Shown piece after piece: positions 1 to 12,168 of a DNA stretch of 64,000 nt. The stretch is from Astragalus membranaceus (Eukaryota > Streptophyta > Magnoliopsida > Fabales > Fabaceae): the NCBI GenBank assembly GCA_039519185.1, contig CM076846.1, forward strand, positions 127,910,182-127,974,181, in the 5' to 3' direction. The notes under the pieces are model-generated. The model was not told the origin of the DNA. It did no database searches and saw nothing but the letters and a program-made list of their open reading frames with translations. Within the stretch, counting starts at the first letter, position 1, and every line of letters starts with the position of its first letter. The position numbers and the translations under genes were made by a program.

Positions 1-1579
1 CTTGAATTTACTTAAGTTAAGTAATCGTTTCCGCTTTTTGTTGTGATGGTATTGAACACTAGGTTATGAAATACACACAATTTATCCGAATTGGGTGAAT
101 CATTGTGGGAATTAGAGCACAAGGGTAAAATCGTCACTTCGTTTCATAATGAGGGAGTATCATTGATGAAATAACGGATTGGGTCCTAATCGTGCTAGGA
201 GTATGGAGATGTTATTTAAATTACTAAGTCATATGGATTGATGAGTATTTGATGGATTAAAATGGACCTAAATGGATATTAAGGGACCAAGGGAAATTTA
301 GTCATTTCCACAATCTTCAAATCATTAACCCCAAATTACTTTTCACCAATCATGCCTTTCAATTTCCCTAAGATCATAATCAAGGATTTTAATAAGGGTT
401 ATGAGTTAATTGTGGGTTAAGGGATGATTTTGTAATAAGGGTAAAATGGTAATTTTACCCTCACTTAATGACACATAACCAGCTGACCTTCTAACCTTCT
501 CCTGACTTTAACCATATCCAGAAACCTGAAAGTGTGAGAGTGGAGAATAGAGAGAGAGAGGGCTCAAGAAGGAGAAGAGAAAGAGGGGAATGGAACTCAC
601 AAGTGTATGGTTGCATGTAAGTAACAAAACCACAATCCTTCTCCATTTTTAATTCTCTTTCCATTGGTAGTAATCTTGTTAGCTCATACTCCATCTTTCC
701 CTCTCCACCATTTTCGAATATTGAGCCCCAACTTGACCAAACTCAATTTTCTTGTATTGTTGGTGTCCTAGAAGCTTGTTTTGAAGTTCTAGTGGAGGCA
801 TGTTGGTGTTGGGAGATGAGATACATTTAATGGAAGCTACATTGTGGCTAAGAGTGCGAAAAGAGTTGTTTTAGAAGCTGGATTCGAAGCTGGAGTTGTT
901 AGTGAGTGAATTGGTGTCAAATTCGTGGAGATGAGGTCTTGATGAAGGACAAGGATTGCTGGAAATTCTGCAGCAAACTCAGATTGAGTAGTCTCTGGTA
1001 ATTTCGGTATTTCTCTCACCACAGACATCATTTGAAGCTGATTTCTGATTCTTTAGAAAGTAGACACAAAACCCTTCAGTTTAGGCACAAGAACCATTTG
1101 AATTGACTGAATATTGAGGGAGAAACTTTAAGTACAAATTTCACTTTGGTCACAGTAATGTTTTCGGACCAGTCTCCGTATTTTAGCCGTAACTCCCCGA
1201 ATACTCGTCATATCAGTGTGAGACTTGAACCATAGAAAAATACACGAAATTCGCTACACGTTAGACACTGGTTTGAATGATTTTGGTTAAGAATTGAATT
1301 AGTTATGCCTGATGCAAAACAGCATGCAGATGCTGTCAAACCAATCTTGGAGTTATTTGCCGCGTTTCTAAGAGTCGGCGTTAGATCGGGATAGAACTGA
1401 ACTTGCATTGAGTACTGAGGTTCATTTGGATTGGGTTCAGTAGCTTGTGGCCCTGGAGTTAGTTTTGGGAGTGATTTCGAGTTCGTGGGAACATCGGAGT
1501 TGAATCGGGGACCGTTCGAGTGGATACTCGTCTTGAGCATTGCGTGGAATTTCGATTGGTTGTGACTTCGTCATTCCGG

Positions 1580-2780
1580 GTGAGTTTTAATCACGATTAG
1601 GGTTTTGCTTATTGTTCTTGAACTAGTGGTGTTTCTGGTTCTGTGGTTACAATTTGGATTTCAAAAGATTTATCGAGTCGAAAACTGTTTTTCCAAATAC
1701 TCGCGTATAACGGTTTTTATAAAAACGTATATATGTTATATTGATTATGGACTGGAATACAATATATATTATCTGTTTTGAGGGTGGATTTTGATCGGAA
1801 TTTGGATCGAGCGCAAACGGAGAAGCGGAACGAGAGAAACGGACTGAAATTGAGAGACAGAACAGGGCACACGGATCGTGCGCCCCTGTGGCAAGAACGG
1901 TGCGCCTGCCTCGCAGATGGTGAATTAATTTGGTGCATCACGCACGGGTCGTGCGCCCCTAGGGCAAGGACCATGCGTGTGGTTCTGTCTCGAGGTGCAA
2001 ATTTCTCGTTTCGTCGCTCCTTTCGATTCCAAACCTCTTCTAATCTTTCTTCCAACCAATTGCGATGATATTACCTTGATAAAATCATTGTTTTGAAGGT
2101 GATCAACATAATTTTGAGAAAAGGTTTTGGAAAACTATAATCGTTTGAGAAACCGAAAAGTAGACCGCGTGTGAGTACATGTTTTTGAATAATATAACGG
2201 ATTACATGTCCAACTTGGTACTGTATTATATATAACGTCGGATGTCTAATATTGTAATCATCAAAACGGGTTATAGAACAACGATAGATATAGATTATAT
2301 CGAATATAGAAGTCAGCCGAATGCGGGTGTGATATATAAATTATATCAAGTTGGGTGACGACCCAACGACTAGCATACTTGGAAGGGAAGGTCATGAGCC
2401 CTCACCCTAGGCCCTGGAAACGTTATGGAATAGATACTAACAGGGGTTCATCGAGATTGTGGCTGTTGCACGGTCGATGTTATGCTACGGTAAGTACACG
2501 ATTCGCCGAGATTGTGGCTGTTGCACGGTCGATGTTTCGATTGGTAAGCTTGTAAGGGTAAAGTAACTTACAAGGCTTAAAAATAAATGGATAGCACATT
2601 AGATGCCGAGATTGTGGCTGTTGCACGGTCGGTAATGGGCTAAGTATATATATGAGCAAATAGTTTATAAATTAAACTATGTTGCAACAGTTTTATAATT
2701 GAACCTAGTGATGTGAGGGGTTACGGTAAAACTCACTGAGATATGTTATCTCACCCTATCATATGTTGTTGTTTTTACAG
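1580..2780 (+). other. Predicted leader intron inside the LTR of A
   Basis: The donor GG|GTGAGT opens a near-palindrome (GTGAGTTTTAATCAC). The acceptor is a T-rich tract ending in TTTTTACAG|AG at 2780. The same donor is present in the 3' LTR at 8078. The intron would contain the GC-rich palindromes and the tandem repeats. Homologous donor/acceptor pairs sit at corresponding places in B and D. Splicing is inferred, not shown. Confidence 0.45.
2446..2632 (+). repeat. Three short tandem repeats in LTR A
   Basis: Three copies share the core GAGATTGTGGCTGTTGCACG followed by GTCG. The first two are 56 bp apart and the third about 100 bp further on. They lie between the conserved GGGTGACGACCC block (about 2350-2415) and the splice acceptor, the same place as the repeats in B and D. 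Confidence 0.85.
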
Positions 2781-3046
2781 AGCACAGGAAATAAGGATAA
2801 CAGGCGGCATGGTCAGTTGTCATGCTCGAGGAGAAGTTGGAGATTTAGTCTTTCATCCTTGTTTTTGATTCCGATGTTGTCTCTGCATTCGGTCTTGTGA
2901 CTCGAATTTGATTAATGATAAGAGTTTCCGCTGTTTCTTGCAACGATGTTTGTCTAAGCAGAAATTTTTATACTCTGATGTAAACCAAAATGTATGTTTA
3001 GGTGTTCCTTTGTATTTCCTTGTTTTAGAAATACCGAGGTGTTACA

Positions 3047-6000
3047 TTTGGTATCAGAGCGGTTCGGCCTTGTCGGACTTACTGACCTTCTGGTCAAGAC
3101 GTTAGATCGAGTCAGCTAGGGACTTAGACGATTAAAATGTCAGAACCTTTCAGTATATTATGTGACATATTGAGTCACGATCCACTCATTGTTTCATGTG
3201 AATTACTGAAAATTATGACAGTTAGTTGCCTCAGCCCCAGAACTGTCTCAAACCCTAAGCCATAGAATTTCCAGCCTTCTCGTTTCATCAAAGTGGCGCA
3301 GAAGAAGCAGAGGGCTACAGATGACATTTGGGAACAATGATGGGCATCTGCGATGGTTTGAGGAAACCGTGAGCGAATGTTCAGTCAATGAATCTGATAC
3401 AACTAGCGAGTCGCAGCGTAAGACGTCGTAGGTCCTACTGAGGGTACAAGCTATGACAAGCCTTTGGGCAGTAGTAATGTCAGTGTCTTGAGATCTACCA
3501 GATTAGTTAACACTCGAAACCCTGACCATTGCTTAGTCAGCCTATAAGTTACCGAAATACTATTTCACAGTAAATCTTACCTTCTGGCATGAACTAACCC
3601 CAGTTTAGGTAGCAGTTAAAGAAGTCCTTTTGGATAAACCCAAGCATAGATCCTGATTCTTCTTCTTCTTCTGAGTCACAAGGTGACCGGTGATAAAGCC
3701 AACTGAGTAAAGATAGTCCAGAGTCAGTATTGACTAGCGAAATCACAATGTGCCGATCAGGTTAAGTCCCGATCAGGAATTATGAACCAAATCCTTTTAC
3801 AGCGGGTTAGTATGTGGGATCGGTAGAAGTGACCTTATTTCAATCCGCTGACTAGAAGCATCCTGATCACGGTCTGAAAGAAATTCTCGTTAGTCTTCTG
3901 ACTCATTTTGTTCATAACTTCTGCTCCGGAACTTCGATTTTTACGTTCCGAGAGGCGTTGGAAAGCTAACAAAAATATCTACACCTCAGAGTGGGTTGTG
4001 AACCGTGTCTCCAATTGTATTATGAAATGTACCCCTAATTTAATCTAAACAGTAAACTCTAAAGCATTCGTGGAGTGTGAACCTCCCTGTTGTGCGGGAA
4101 ATTGGAAAGGATTTCCAATCAGTCAGTTTAAACTCCTAAATACCGGTTCAGGATGATGTTTACTGTAAGTTTTTCCAAGAAACCTATTTTCCGGAAATTG
4201 TCAATAATAGTCATAGCCATTCAACCATTGGAAGTGGTTCCGAAGTCTTAGACTGTAAGGCCTCAACTAACTAGTTGGAAGAACGAGAAGCTTAAGGTCA
4301 CCTAAGTGGTGAGCATGGTGTTGCCATGGGAGTGGAACTCGTTCTGAAGCCTGATTGATTAACGTGATCGTAATAATTATGTTTGAATAGTTACGGGAAA
4401 TTCGGAAAGAAGCTGGGCCAAGGAAATTCTAAATGATATATACTCAAATTTTATGAATCAATAAGAAGACACTTATGGTGTGTTCGTTTGATTCCCTAAA
4501 TAACATTTTGTTTTCAAAATCTCCTCGGTACCACCACGGTTCCAATCTCGTAACTGATCCGAGAATAACTGCTACGCTAAAGTTAATCGATAAACCAAGG
4601 ATTTCCTAAGATGACACTAAATCTTACCTTCTAAGGAAAACCTTATGCCATTCTAGTAAGATTCCTAATACCGAAATTCTTATTAATTTAGAGTCTGAGT
4701 GATCAAGACCTAAGAAAGCATAGGTATCAAAGTTCTAGCCTGGTTAATCTAAAAAGACAGCTGAAATTGGATAAGTCGTTGACTTAGACAATTCCGAAAA
4801 AGTTATAGCCTGAGTAAGGGCATCATGCTGTAGGGTTGAGTTCCGTGGACCGAGTTATAAGGGTAGAAAGACGCACTCTTATTAGTATTTTGGGTTAGTT
4901 AAAAACATCATTTGTACCAGTGGCTGCCTGAAATGCTAGAAGTGTTTCTAAGACAACCGAAGATGTAAGTTACTCAAACGTCTACTCAGAAGTAATGGAA
5001 GACTGGGTTAACATATGAATATAATTGCTAGTTGGAGAGGTATCAAGCCAAGTTAGGGCAATTACCTTTCGACAGTTATAGTGTTGAAGCTTCCACTACT
5101 GAGGTAAAACTCGAATCGTAATCTTGATCTCGTTAGGGTTAACAGTAAGTTACTGTGACTTTGATCCACTGAACGGATCAAGACTAGTTTCTCCATTCTG
5201 ATAATCTATTGGTTAGATGTCAAAAGAGCAAGTATGTGCTGAATTTGGAGTTGTTCTGATTATGGCACAACGTACAAGATTGTTTCTACGACAATCCGAC
5301 AGTTTGGATATGTGTAGTAAAAAGCTTTACCCACTACACTATTTTGATGGAAGAATACCTGAGGATGAACCACATGTCAGCATGAGACTAAATGATTGGA
5401 CAACGAGTGTATAACACATGAGTCCTTGATAGTGAATCCTATAACCATTTTGTGTGGTCTCTCGAGACATTTGATTCATGCCTGATTTTCATCACGAAAT
5501 GCAATTCTTTGTATTAACCTTGAAGTTTTATCTTTGGGCTAATTCGAGAAAAGGAATGAAACGAAATGAATTGGATCGAATAAAATAGCGGTTTAAGAAA
5601 AACAACGTTTTCGACACAGGTACAGAATTGGGAGCCCAAATCATGCGCCCTAAGGCCCGATCTGAGCACCTAACTCTGTCCCTATTTTAAAATAAAATAC
5701 CCGCCTTCCTTTCGGCTCAATGTCTTTCCTGATTCCTTCCTCAACGATCCAAATAATTTTTAATCGGAAAGGAGCCCAACTTAATCACAATAACGAAAAT
5801 TGTGAGATTTTGATCACACAAATGGTTGATTTCAACAAAGTAAGACTTTTATTCTCACTTTCGACGTTGTAAATTTTTAAAATCCGGGAATGAGGTTACC
5901 TTTGTTGAAACTCCATGCATTGAGTAAGGTCATCTATACGTTGGGGTGAATTATCGTTTTTGGATAGTCGTATTTTTCAAAGTATCAGTATCTGAAAACC

Positions 6001-6560
6001 CCATTGAAGAGAATTTTTGTCCAAATGGAATGATTGTACTTTCAAGTTTTTGGAATTAATGAAATGAAAGGACATTTCACTACGATTTTAGAGTTTTCTT
6101 GGTTTAAGTTGCAAGAAAAATCGTTTTCTACATTCATTTGGACTGATAGTCAATCTAGTTTAAAAAATAACTCTGTTTACTTCAGTCAAAAATCTTTTAG
6201 TAAAATGAGTCGAGCACTTTTGTAAGCGTAACTCGGGAGGAGAAGAAAAACTGTTCTTCCGGATACTGCATGGTTTGATTTCAAGGTAATCCTCTCGTAG
6301 ACATCGTTTCTTCCAATTCAAGCTACGGCTAAACGGGAACCTTCTGAGTTTTTTTAGCTTTGATAGTGAAGGACATATAGATACCCTAAGCTATATATAA
6401 GGTTGTGTTCTCAACAGATTGTAGGTATACCATTGGTCCATAACTGCTAGTGTCTGCAATCGAAAGGTCGGAATAGTTGATTATCGGATAAAATTTTGTG
6501 TCAACAAAGTGTAGAGAATTGGAACGATTTTGAGGACAAAATCTTTCAAGTTGGGGTGAT
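3047..6560 (+). mobile_element. Internal domain of element A, non-coding (LARD-like)
   Basis: This 3.5-kb segment is bounded by the primer site and by a purine-rich tract (AAGTTGGGGTGA, about 6548-6559) next to the second LTR. No reading frame exceeds about 75 codons. I find no CCHC knuckle, protease DTG/DSG, reverse transcriptase or integrase motif. The 3' edge keeps TTTGAGGACAAAATC, typical of the end of plant gypsy coding regions, so it descends from a coding element. The first ~2 kb is recognisably related to the interior of B. Size and lack of coding resemble large retrotransposon derivatives, which move using enzymes from other elements. A fully decayed gag-pol remains possible. Confidence 0.6.
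3049..3060 (+). promoter_or_regulatory. Primer binding site of A (initiator tRNA-Met)
   Basis: TGGTATCAGAGC lies two bases after the LTR end. It is complementary to the 3' end of plant initiator tRNA-Met and primes minus-strand DNA synthesis. Confidence 0.9.
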
Positions 6561-8368
6561 TGTAACATCCCTGTTTCCCTAATTTCGGTTTACGAAATCA
6601 ACTGGAAATTTATTATTCGATCAAATGATAAATTGAGTCATGGATATGAAAATCTCGCGAAAGCAATATTGAATTGCTCAGTTATAAGAAAAACACACAA
6701 CTTATCCGAATTGGGTGAATCATTGTGGGAATTAGAGCACAAGGGTAAAATCGTCAATTCGTCTCATAATGAGGGAGTATCATTGATGAAATAATGGATT
6801 GGGTCCTAATTGTGCTAGGAGTATGGAGATATTATTTAAATTACTAAGTCATATGGATTGATGAGTATTTGATGGATTAAAATGGAGCTAAATGGATATT
6901 AAGGGACCAAGGGCAATTTAGTCATTTCCACAACCTTCAAATCATTAACCCCAAATTACTCTTCACCAATCATGGCTTTCAATTTCCCTAAGATCATAAT
7001 CAAGGATTTTAATAAGGGTTATGAGTTAATTGTGGGTTAAGGGATGATTTGGAAATAAGGGTAACATGGTAATTTTACCCTCACTTAAAGATACATAACC
7101 AGCTGACCTTCTAACCTTCTCCTCACTTTAACAATATCCAGAAACCTAAAAGTGTGAGAGTGGAGAATAGAGAGAGAGGGCTCAAGAAGGGGAAGAGAAA
7201 GAGGGGAATGGAACTCACAAGTGTATGGTTGCATGTAAGTAACAAAACCACAATCCTTCTCCTTTTTTAATTCTCTTTCCATTGGTAGTAATCTTGTTAG
7301 CTCATTCTCCATCTTTCCCTCTCCACCATTTGCGAATATTGAGCTCCACCTTGACCAAACTCAATTTTCTTGTGTTGTTGGTGTCCTAGAAGCTTGTTTT
7401 GGAGTTCTAGTGGAGGCATGTTGGTGTTGGGAGATGAGATACATTTAATGGAAGTGACATTCTGGCTAAGAGTGCTAAAAGAGTTGTTTTAGAAGCTGGA
7501 TTCGAAGCTGGAGTTGTTAGTGAGTGATTTGGTGTCAAATTCGTGGAGATGAGGTCTTGATGAAGGACAAGGATTGCTGGAAATTCTGCAGCAAACTCAG
7601 ATTGAGTAGTCTCTGGTAATTTCGATATTTCTCACACCACAGACATCATTTGAAGCTGATTTCTAATTATTTAGAAACTAGACACAAAACCCTTCAGTTT
7701 AGGCTCAAGAAACACTTGAATTGACTTAATATTGAGGGAGAAACTTTAAGTACAAATTTCACTTTGGTCACAGTAATGTTTTCGAACCAGTCTCCGTATT
7801 TTATCCGTACCTCCCTGAGTACTCGTCATATCCGTGTGGGACTTGAACCATAGGAAAATAGGCGAAATTCTCTACACGTTAGACATTGGTTTGAATGATT
7901 TTGGTTAAGAATTGAATTAGTTATGCCTGATGCAAAACAGCTTGCAGATGCTGCCAAACCAATCTTGGAGTTAGTTGCCGCGTTTCTAAGAGTCGGGGTT
8001 AGATCGGGACCGTTTGAGTGGATACTCGTCTTGAGCATTGCGTGGAATTTCGATTGGTTGTGACTTCGTCATTCCGGGTGAGTTTTACTCACGATTAGGC
8101 TTTTGCTTATTGTTCTTGAACTATTGGTGTTTCTGGTTCTGTGGTTACAATTTGGATTTCGAAAGATTTATCGAGTCGAAAACCGTTTTTCCAAATACTA
8201 GCGTATAGCGGTATTTATAAAAATGTATATATGTTATGTTGATTATAGACTGGAATTATGGACTGGAATACAATATATATTATCTGTTTTGAGATTGGAT
8301 TTTGATCGAAATTTGGATTGGACGCGAACGGAGAAGCGGAACGAGAGAAACAGAATGAAATTAAGAGG
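6561..8368 (+). repeat. 3' LTR of element A, truncated
   Basis: It starts TGTAACATCCC just after the polypurine tract and follows the 5' LTR until about 8368, then stops matching. Around 1,200 bp of the LTR end (tandem repeats, acceptor, TTACA terminus) are missing. Compared with the 5' LTR there is a deletion of about 120 bp near 8007, flanked in the longer copy by similar ATCGGGA/ATCGGGGA sequences, and a small duplication near 8245. Substitutions are frequent, so A is much older than C or D. Confidence 0.8.
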
Positions 8369-10591
8369 ACTTTCTTGAAATAAATTAAAATAACGTGATA
8401 TAATAAGATTAGAAAAGATTTACATATTGGATTTGACTAATTTTATTCACACTCGAAAAAAAGGCACCACGTGCATCATTCGTTCTTTACATATACAGGG
8501 ACTTATAGTAAATTTGGTTTTAAAAAAAATACAATGACATAAAACCCATTATCCCGACATTACACCTATTTAGAGCTTGACACCATATAATCACGAGGAC
8601 ATGAGGACCTGCGTCCCATATCCAAAAACATCTCGACTGAAATGGACTCCCAGGGAAGACACGTAACCTGTCAAGTAACCCACATCTTTGGTTATCTTAG
8701 AAACATTTCTAGTATTTCAGGTAGTCACCGGTACAACCGATGTTTTATCTAACCCAAAATAACGATAAGGGTGCGTCTTTCGACCATTATGACTCTGTCC
8801 TCATAATTGAACCTACAGTTCGGTTTCCTTATACAGGTTATGGGTCATTCAGGATTGTCTAAGTCAACGACTTATCCAATCACAGTTGTCTTTTTAGATC
8901 AACTAGGCTTTGCATTTCGATACCTATCTTTCATAGATATTGTTTACTCGGATCTTAAGGAGATGCGGATTTCGATATTAGAAATCTTACTAGAATGACA
9001 TAAGGTTTTCTTTAGAAGATGAGATTTAGAGTCATCCTAGACAATCCTTGGTTTCTCGATTAACTTCGATGTAGTAATTATTCTCGGATTAGTCACGAAA
9101 TTGGAATTGCGGTGGCACCAGGGGATTTTGAAAACAAAAGCTATTTTGAGAATCAAACGAGCACACCATAAGTGTCTTCGTGTTGATTCGTTGAAATTGT
9201 AGTATTTATCACTTAGAATTTTCCCTGGTCCCGCTTCTTTCCGAATTTCCGCGTCTATCCAGACATAATTATTACATTACATTAATCGATCTAGCTTCAG
9301 AACGGTTTTTACCCCACGACAACATTACATTTGTCACGCAGGTGACTTGAAGCTCCTCGATCATCCAACTGGTTAGCTGAGGTATCATAGATTAAGATTT
9401 CGGAATCATTTATAACGGTTGAATGGCCATCAGTACTACTGACAATTGCCGGAAGTAGGTTTCTTGGAAAAACGTACAGTAAACGTGATTCAGAATTGAT
9501 GTTCAAAAGTCTAATCCGAGTGATTGGAATCCTTTTTCCAATTACCAGTACAACAGGGAGGTTCACATTCCACGAATGCGTAGAGTTTATGGTTCGGATT
9601 TAAAACAGAGGCATGTTTCACAATATAATTGGAGGTACGGTTCACAATCCATCCATCAGTGTAGATATTTTCGTTAGCTTTCCAACGCTTCTCGGAACAT
9701 AAAAATCGGAGTTCCAGAGCAGAAGTTACGAACAAAATGAGTCGGAAGACCAACGAGAATTTCTCACAGACCGTGGTTGGAATGCTTCCAGCAGCGGGTT
9801 GAAATAAGGTCACTTCTACTGATTACACATATTGATTTGATTCGAAGGATTTGATTCACAATTCCCGATCGGAACTTAACCTGATCGGTACCTTGTGATT
9901 CTGCTACACAATATTGATGAGGGACAATCTTTATTCGGTGGGCTTTATCACCTAGCACAGGGTGACTTCGAAGAAGAATAAACGGGATCTGCATTTGGAA
10001 CTATCCGAAGGGACTTTCTCCACTGCTACCTAGACTGGGATTGACTGACACCTGAAGGTAACATTTACGGTGAAAATAATATTTCGATAACTAATAGGCT
10101 GACTAATCAATGGTCAGGGTTTTGGGTGTTAACTAATCTGATAGCTTTCAGTACTCTGACATTGTTTTTGCCCAAAGGCTTCTCTTGATTTGTACCTCTC
10201 GATAAGATCTACGATGTTTCATGCCACGACTCACAGCCGCATCCGATTCGTTTACTGAACAGCCGCCCACAGTTTCCTCGAACCATCGCGGATGCCCATC
10301 ATTGTTTCCAAATGTAATATGTAGCCCTCTGCTGCCGTTGCACGTTCTGATGAAACGAGAAGGCTGAGAATCCTATGGTGTAAGGTCTCGGACATTTTCG
10401 GGGCTGAGGCAACTATCTGTCATAATTTTCAGTAACTTACATGAAACATTGAGTGGATCCTGACTCAATACGTCACATAATATACTAAAAAGGTCTGACA
10501 CATACTTGTCTAAGTACCTAGCTGACTCGATCCTATACTCTCGACCCGAGAGTCACTAAGTCCGACAAGGCCGAACCGCTCTGATACCAAT
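8369..10591 (-). mobile_element. Partial internal domain of element B, non-coding
   Basis: Read on the minus strand, this continues from the primer site at 10589-10578 and is similar to the first ~2 kb of the interior of A; for example 8690-8810 reversed resembles 4810-4940. Similarity fades towards 8400-8640. No coding domain is visible; the three short overlapping frames at 9309-9994 have no recognisable motif. The 3' portion and second LTR are absent, so B is cut where it meets the truncated LTR of A. Confidence 0.6.
10578..10589 (-). promoter_or_regulatory. Primer binding site of B (initiator tRNA-Met)
   Basis: On the minus strand the sequence is TGGTATCAGAGC, two bases after the LTR end at 10592. 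The following bases (GGTTCGGCCTTGTCGGA) match A, which supports close kinship. Confidence 0.9.
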
Positions 10592-10855
10592 TGTAACACC
10601 CCGGTATTTCTTTAACAAAGAAATACCTAAATATACAATTTGGTACAAATCAGAGTATAAAAATTCCTGTTCAGATAATACATCTTTACAAGAAACAGCG
10701 GAAACTAATAAATAAAATAATACAAGCTCGAGTCATACGACCGAATACAGATATAACTACAGAAGAACAAGGACAACTATAAAGGAATAAATCTTCGATC
10801 TTCTCCTCGAACCCGATAACCAACTATGCCGCCAGCTGTCCTTATAACCTGTTCT

Positions 10856-12168
10856 CTGTAAAAACAACAAATATGGATTGGGTGAGACAACTTGTCTCAG
10901 TGAGTCCTACCGTGCCCCCTCACCGACACTCGGTTCAATTATTAAACCGTTAACAATCATATTGATAACGAACGCGTTACAGCGAATTGTTGATCGTGAA
11001 CCTTGCCACAAATCTCAACAAGTCGAGTCCAATCAAACAAGTCTTTATGTTTTATGAGGAACAGCCGGTTGTGAATAGCCACGAATACCAGAGAATTATA
11101 TTTGTTGATTAGTGTAAACCAGTGGTGAAACCTCACTCATCCCGGCACACAATCATGTAATTAATTTAGTGTAAACCAGTGGTGAAACCTCACTCATCCC
11201 GGCACACTAATACCTTATCATTTAATTTGTTTAGTATAATCCGGTGGCGAAACCTCGCTCATACCGGAAACCCGTGAGTTGACCACGCCAAAACACATAC
11301 AGGGCCTAGATAAGGGGTCATGACTACCCTCTCTAGTATACTACTTGTCAGGTCGTCACCCAACGAACGATATATACGACAATACATATCAACGATCACC
11401 AAAGGATCAAACATAAGCTTATGATACATGTTCCATTTCATTTCATAATCCGTTTATGAAGAGTTCTATTAACTTCCAGAATTATAATCAATTCCAGGTC
11501 TTATATCCATATATAAGTTCAGCCCAACCATTACTCGGTGTGCTCACACGTAATCTAGGATTTTTCGTTCTCGACCAAAATAGGTTTCAAGACTCTTTTT
11601 CAAAATATAGTTTGAACGGTTTGAAATTAGGTTTTCAATAGGTTGGTAGCTTTAAAATAGTTTGAGGAAGGGATTAGGAAAGGTTCGGGATTGAACGGAG
11701 CGTTGAAACGAGAAAAATGGAATTACGCATCAAAATGAACAGTGGCGCGCGGCGCGCAACCCACGCGTGACTGGCGCGCGACTTGACAGAAGCGCAGCCC
11801 AGAATCACGCACGGCGCGCGACTCCCGCGTGAACGGCGCGCGGATGGACAGAACCATCAGTCTGATGCTCAACTCAAAATTTTCTCACTTTCGTTCTCCG
11901 TTCGCTCTCGATTCGATTCCTAATTTCCGTTCCACCTGAAACTCAAAAAATTCCAAATACTCCAGATAGTTTACAAATCATTTTATTTCAACAATTAAAT
12001 CAGAACTTCATAAATTGTTCAACAATTCCATAAAAACCGTAAAACGTAATGTTTCTCAAAAACGGTTTCCGGTTCGAAAATCTTTCGAAAACGGATAATG
12101 CCTTATGACTCAGAACCGATATATTTTCAAGACATGTAAAAATATCCCTATCCGTGAGTAGAACTCAC
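10856..12168 (-). other. Predicted leader intron inside LTR B
   Basis: On the minus strand the donor GG|GTGAGT lies at 12168 inside the perfect palindrome GTGAGTTCTACTCAC. The acceptor TTGTTTTTACAG|AGAACAGG ends at 10856. The acceptor context matches those of A and D. The intron is inferred from sequence only. Confidence 0.45.
11061..11270 (-). repeat. Tandem repeats in LTR B
   Basis: Three clear copies (plus-strand 11111-11149, 11168-11206, 11232-11270), 57-64 bp apart, share GTGAAACCTCACTCATCCCG. A fourth, weaker copy starts near 11061. Position and spacing match the repeats of A and D although the sequence differs. Confidence 0.85.

Larger units (their letters stand above)
1..3046 (+). 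repeat. 5' LTR of element A (Ty3/gypsy-type), left end outside the window
   Basis: From about position 63 to 1865 this matches 6690-8368, the second LTR of the same element. The right end is GTGTTACA at 3039-3046, followed by a tRNA-Met primer site. The first ~60 bases match poorly, so the true left end is probably just outside the window. Inside are a GA-rich stretch (about 530-590), a splice donor (1580), GC-rich inverted motifs built on CACGGRTCGTGCGC (1866-1975), three tandem repeats (2446-2632) and a splice acceptor (2780). No credible protein is encoded; the short reading frames here are not conserved between the two LTRs. Confidence 0.85.

Noticed and set aside
10578..10589. tRNA gene suggested by the tRNA-Met match
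   Set aside because: Only the 12 bases complementary to the tRNA 3' end are present, next to an LTR end; these are primer binding sites.
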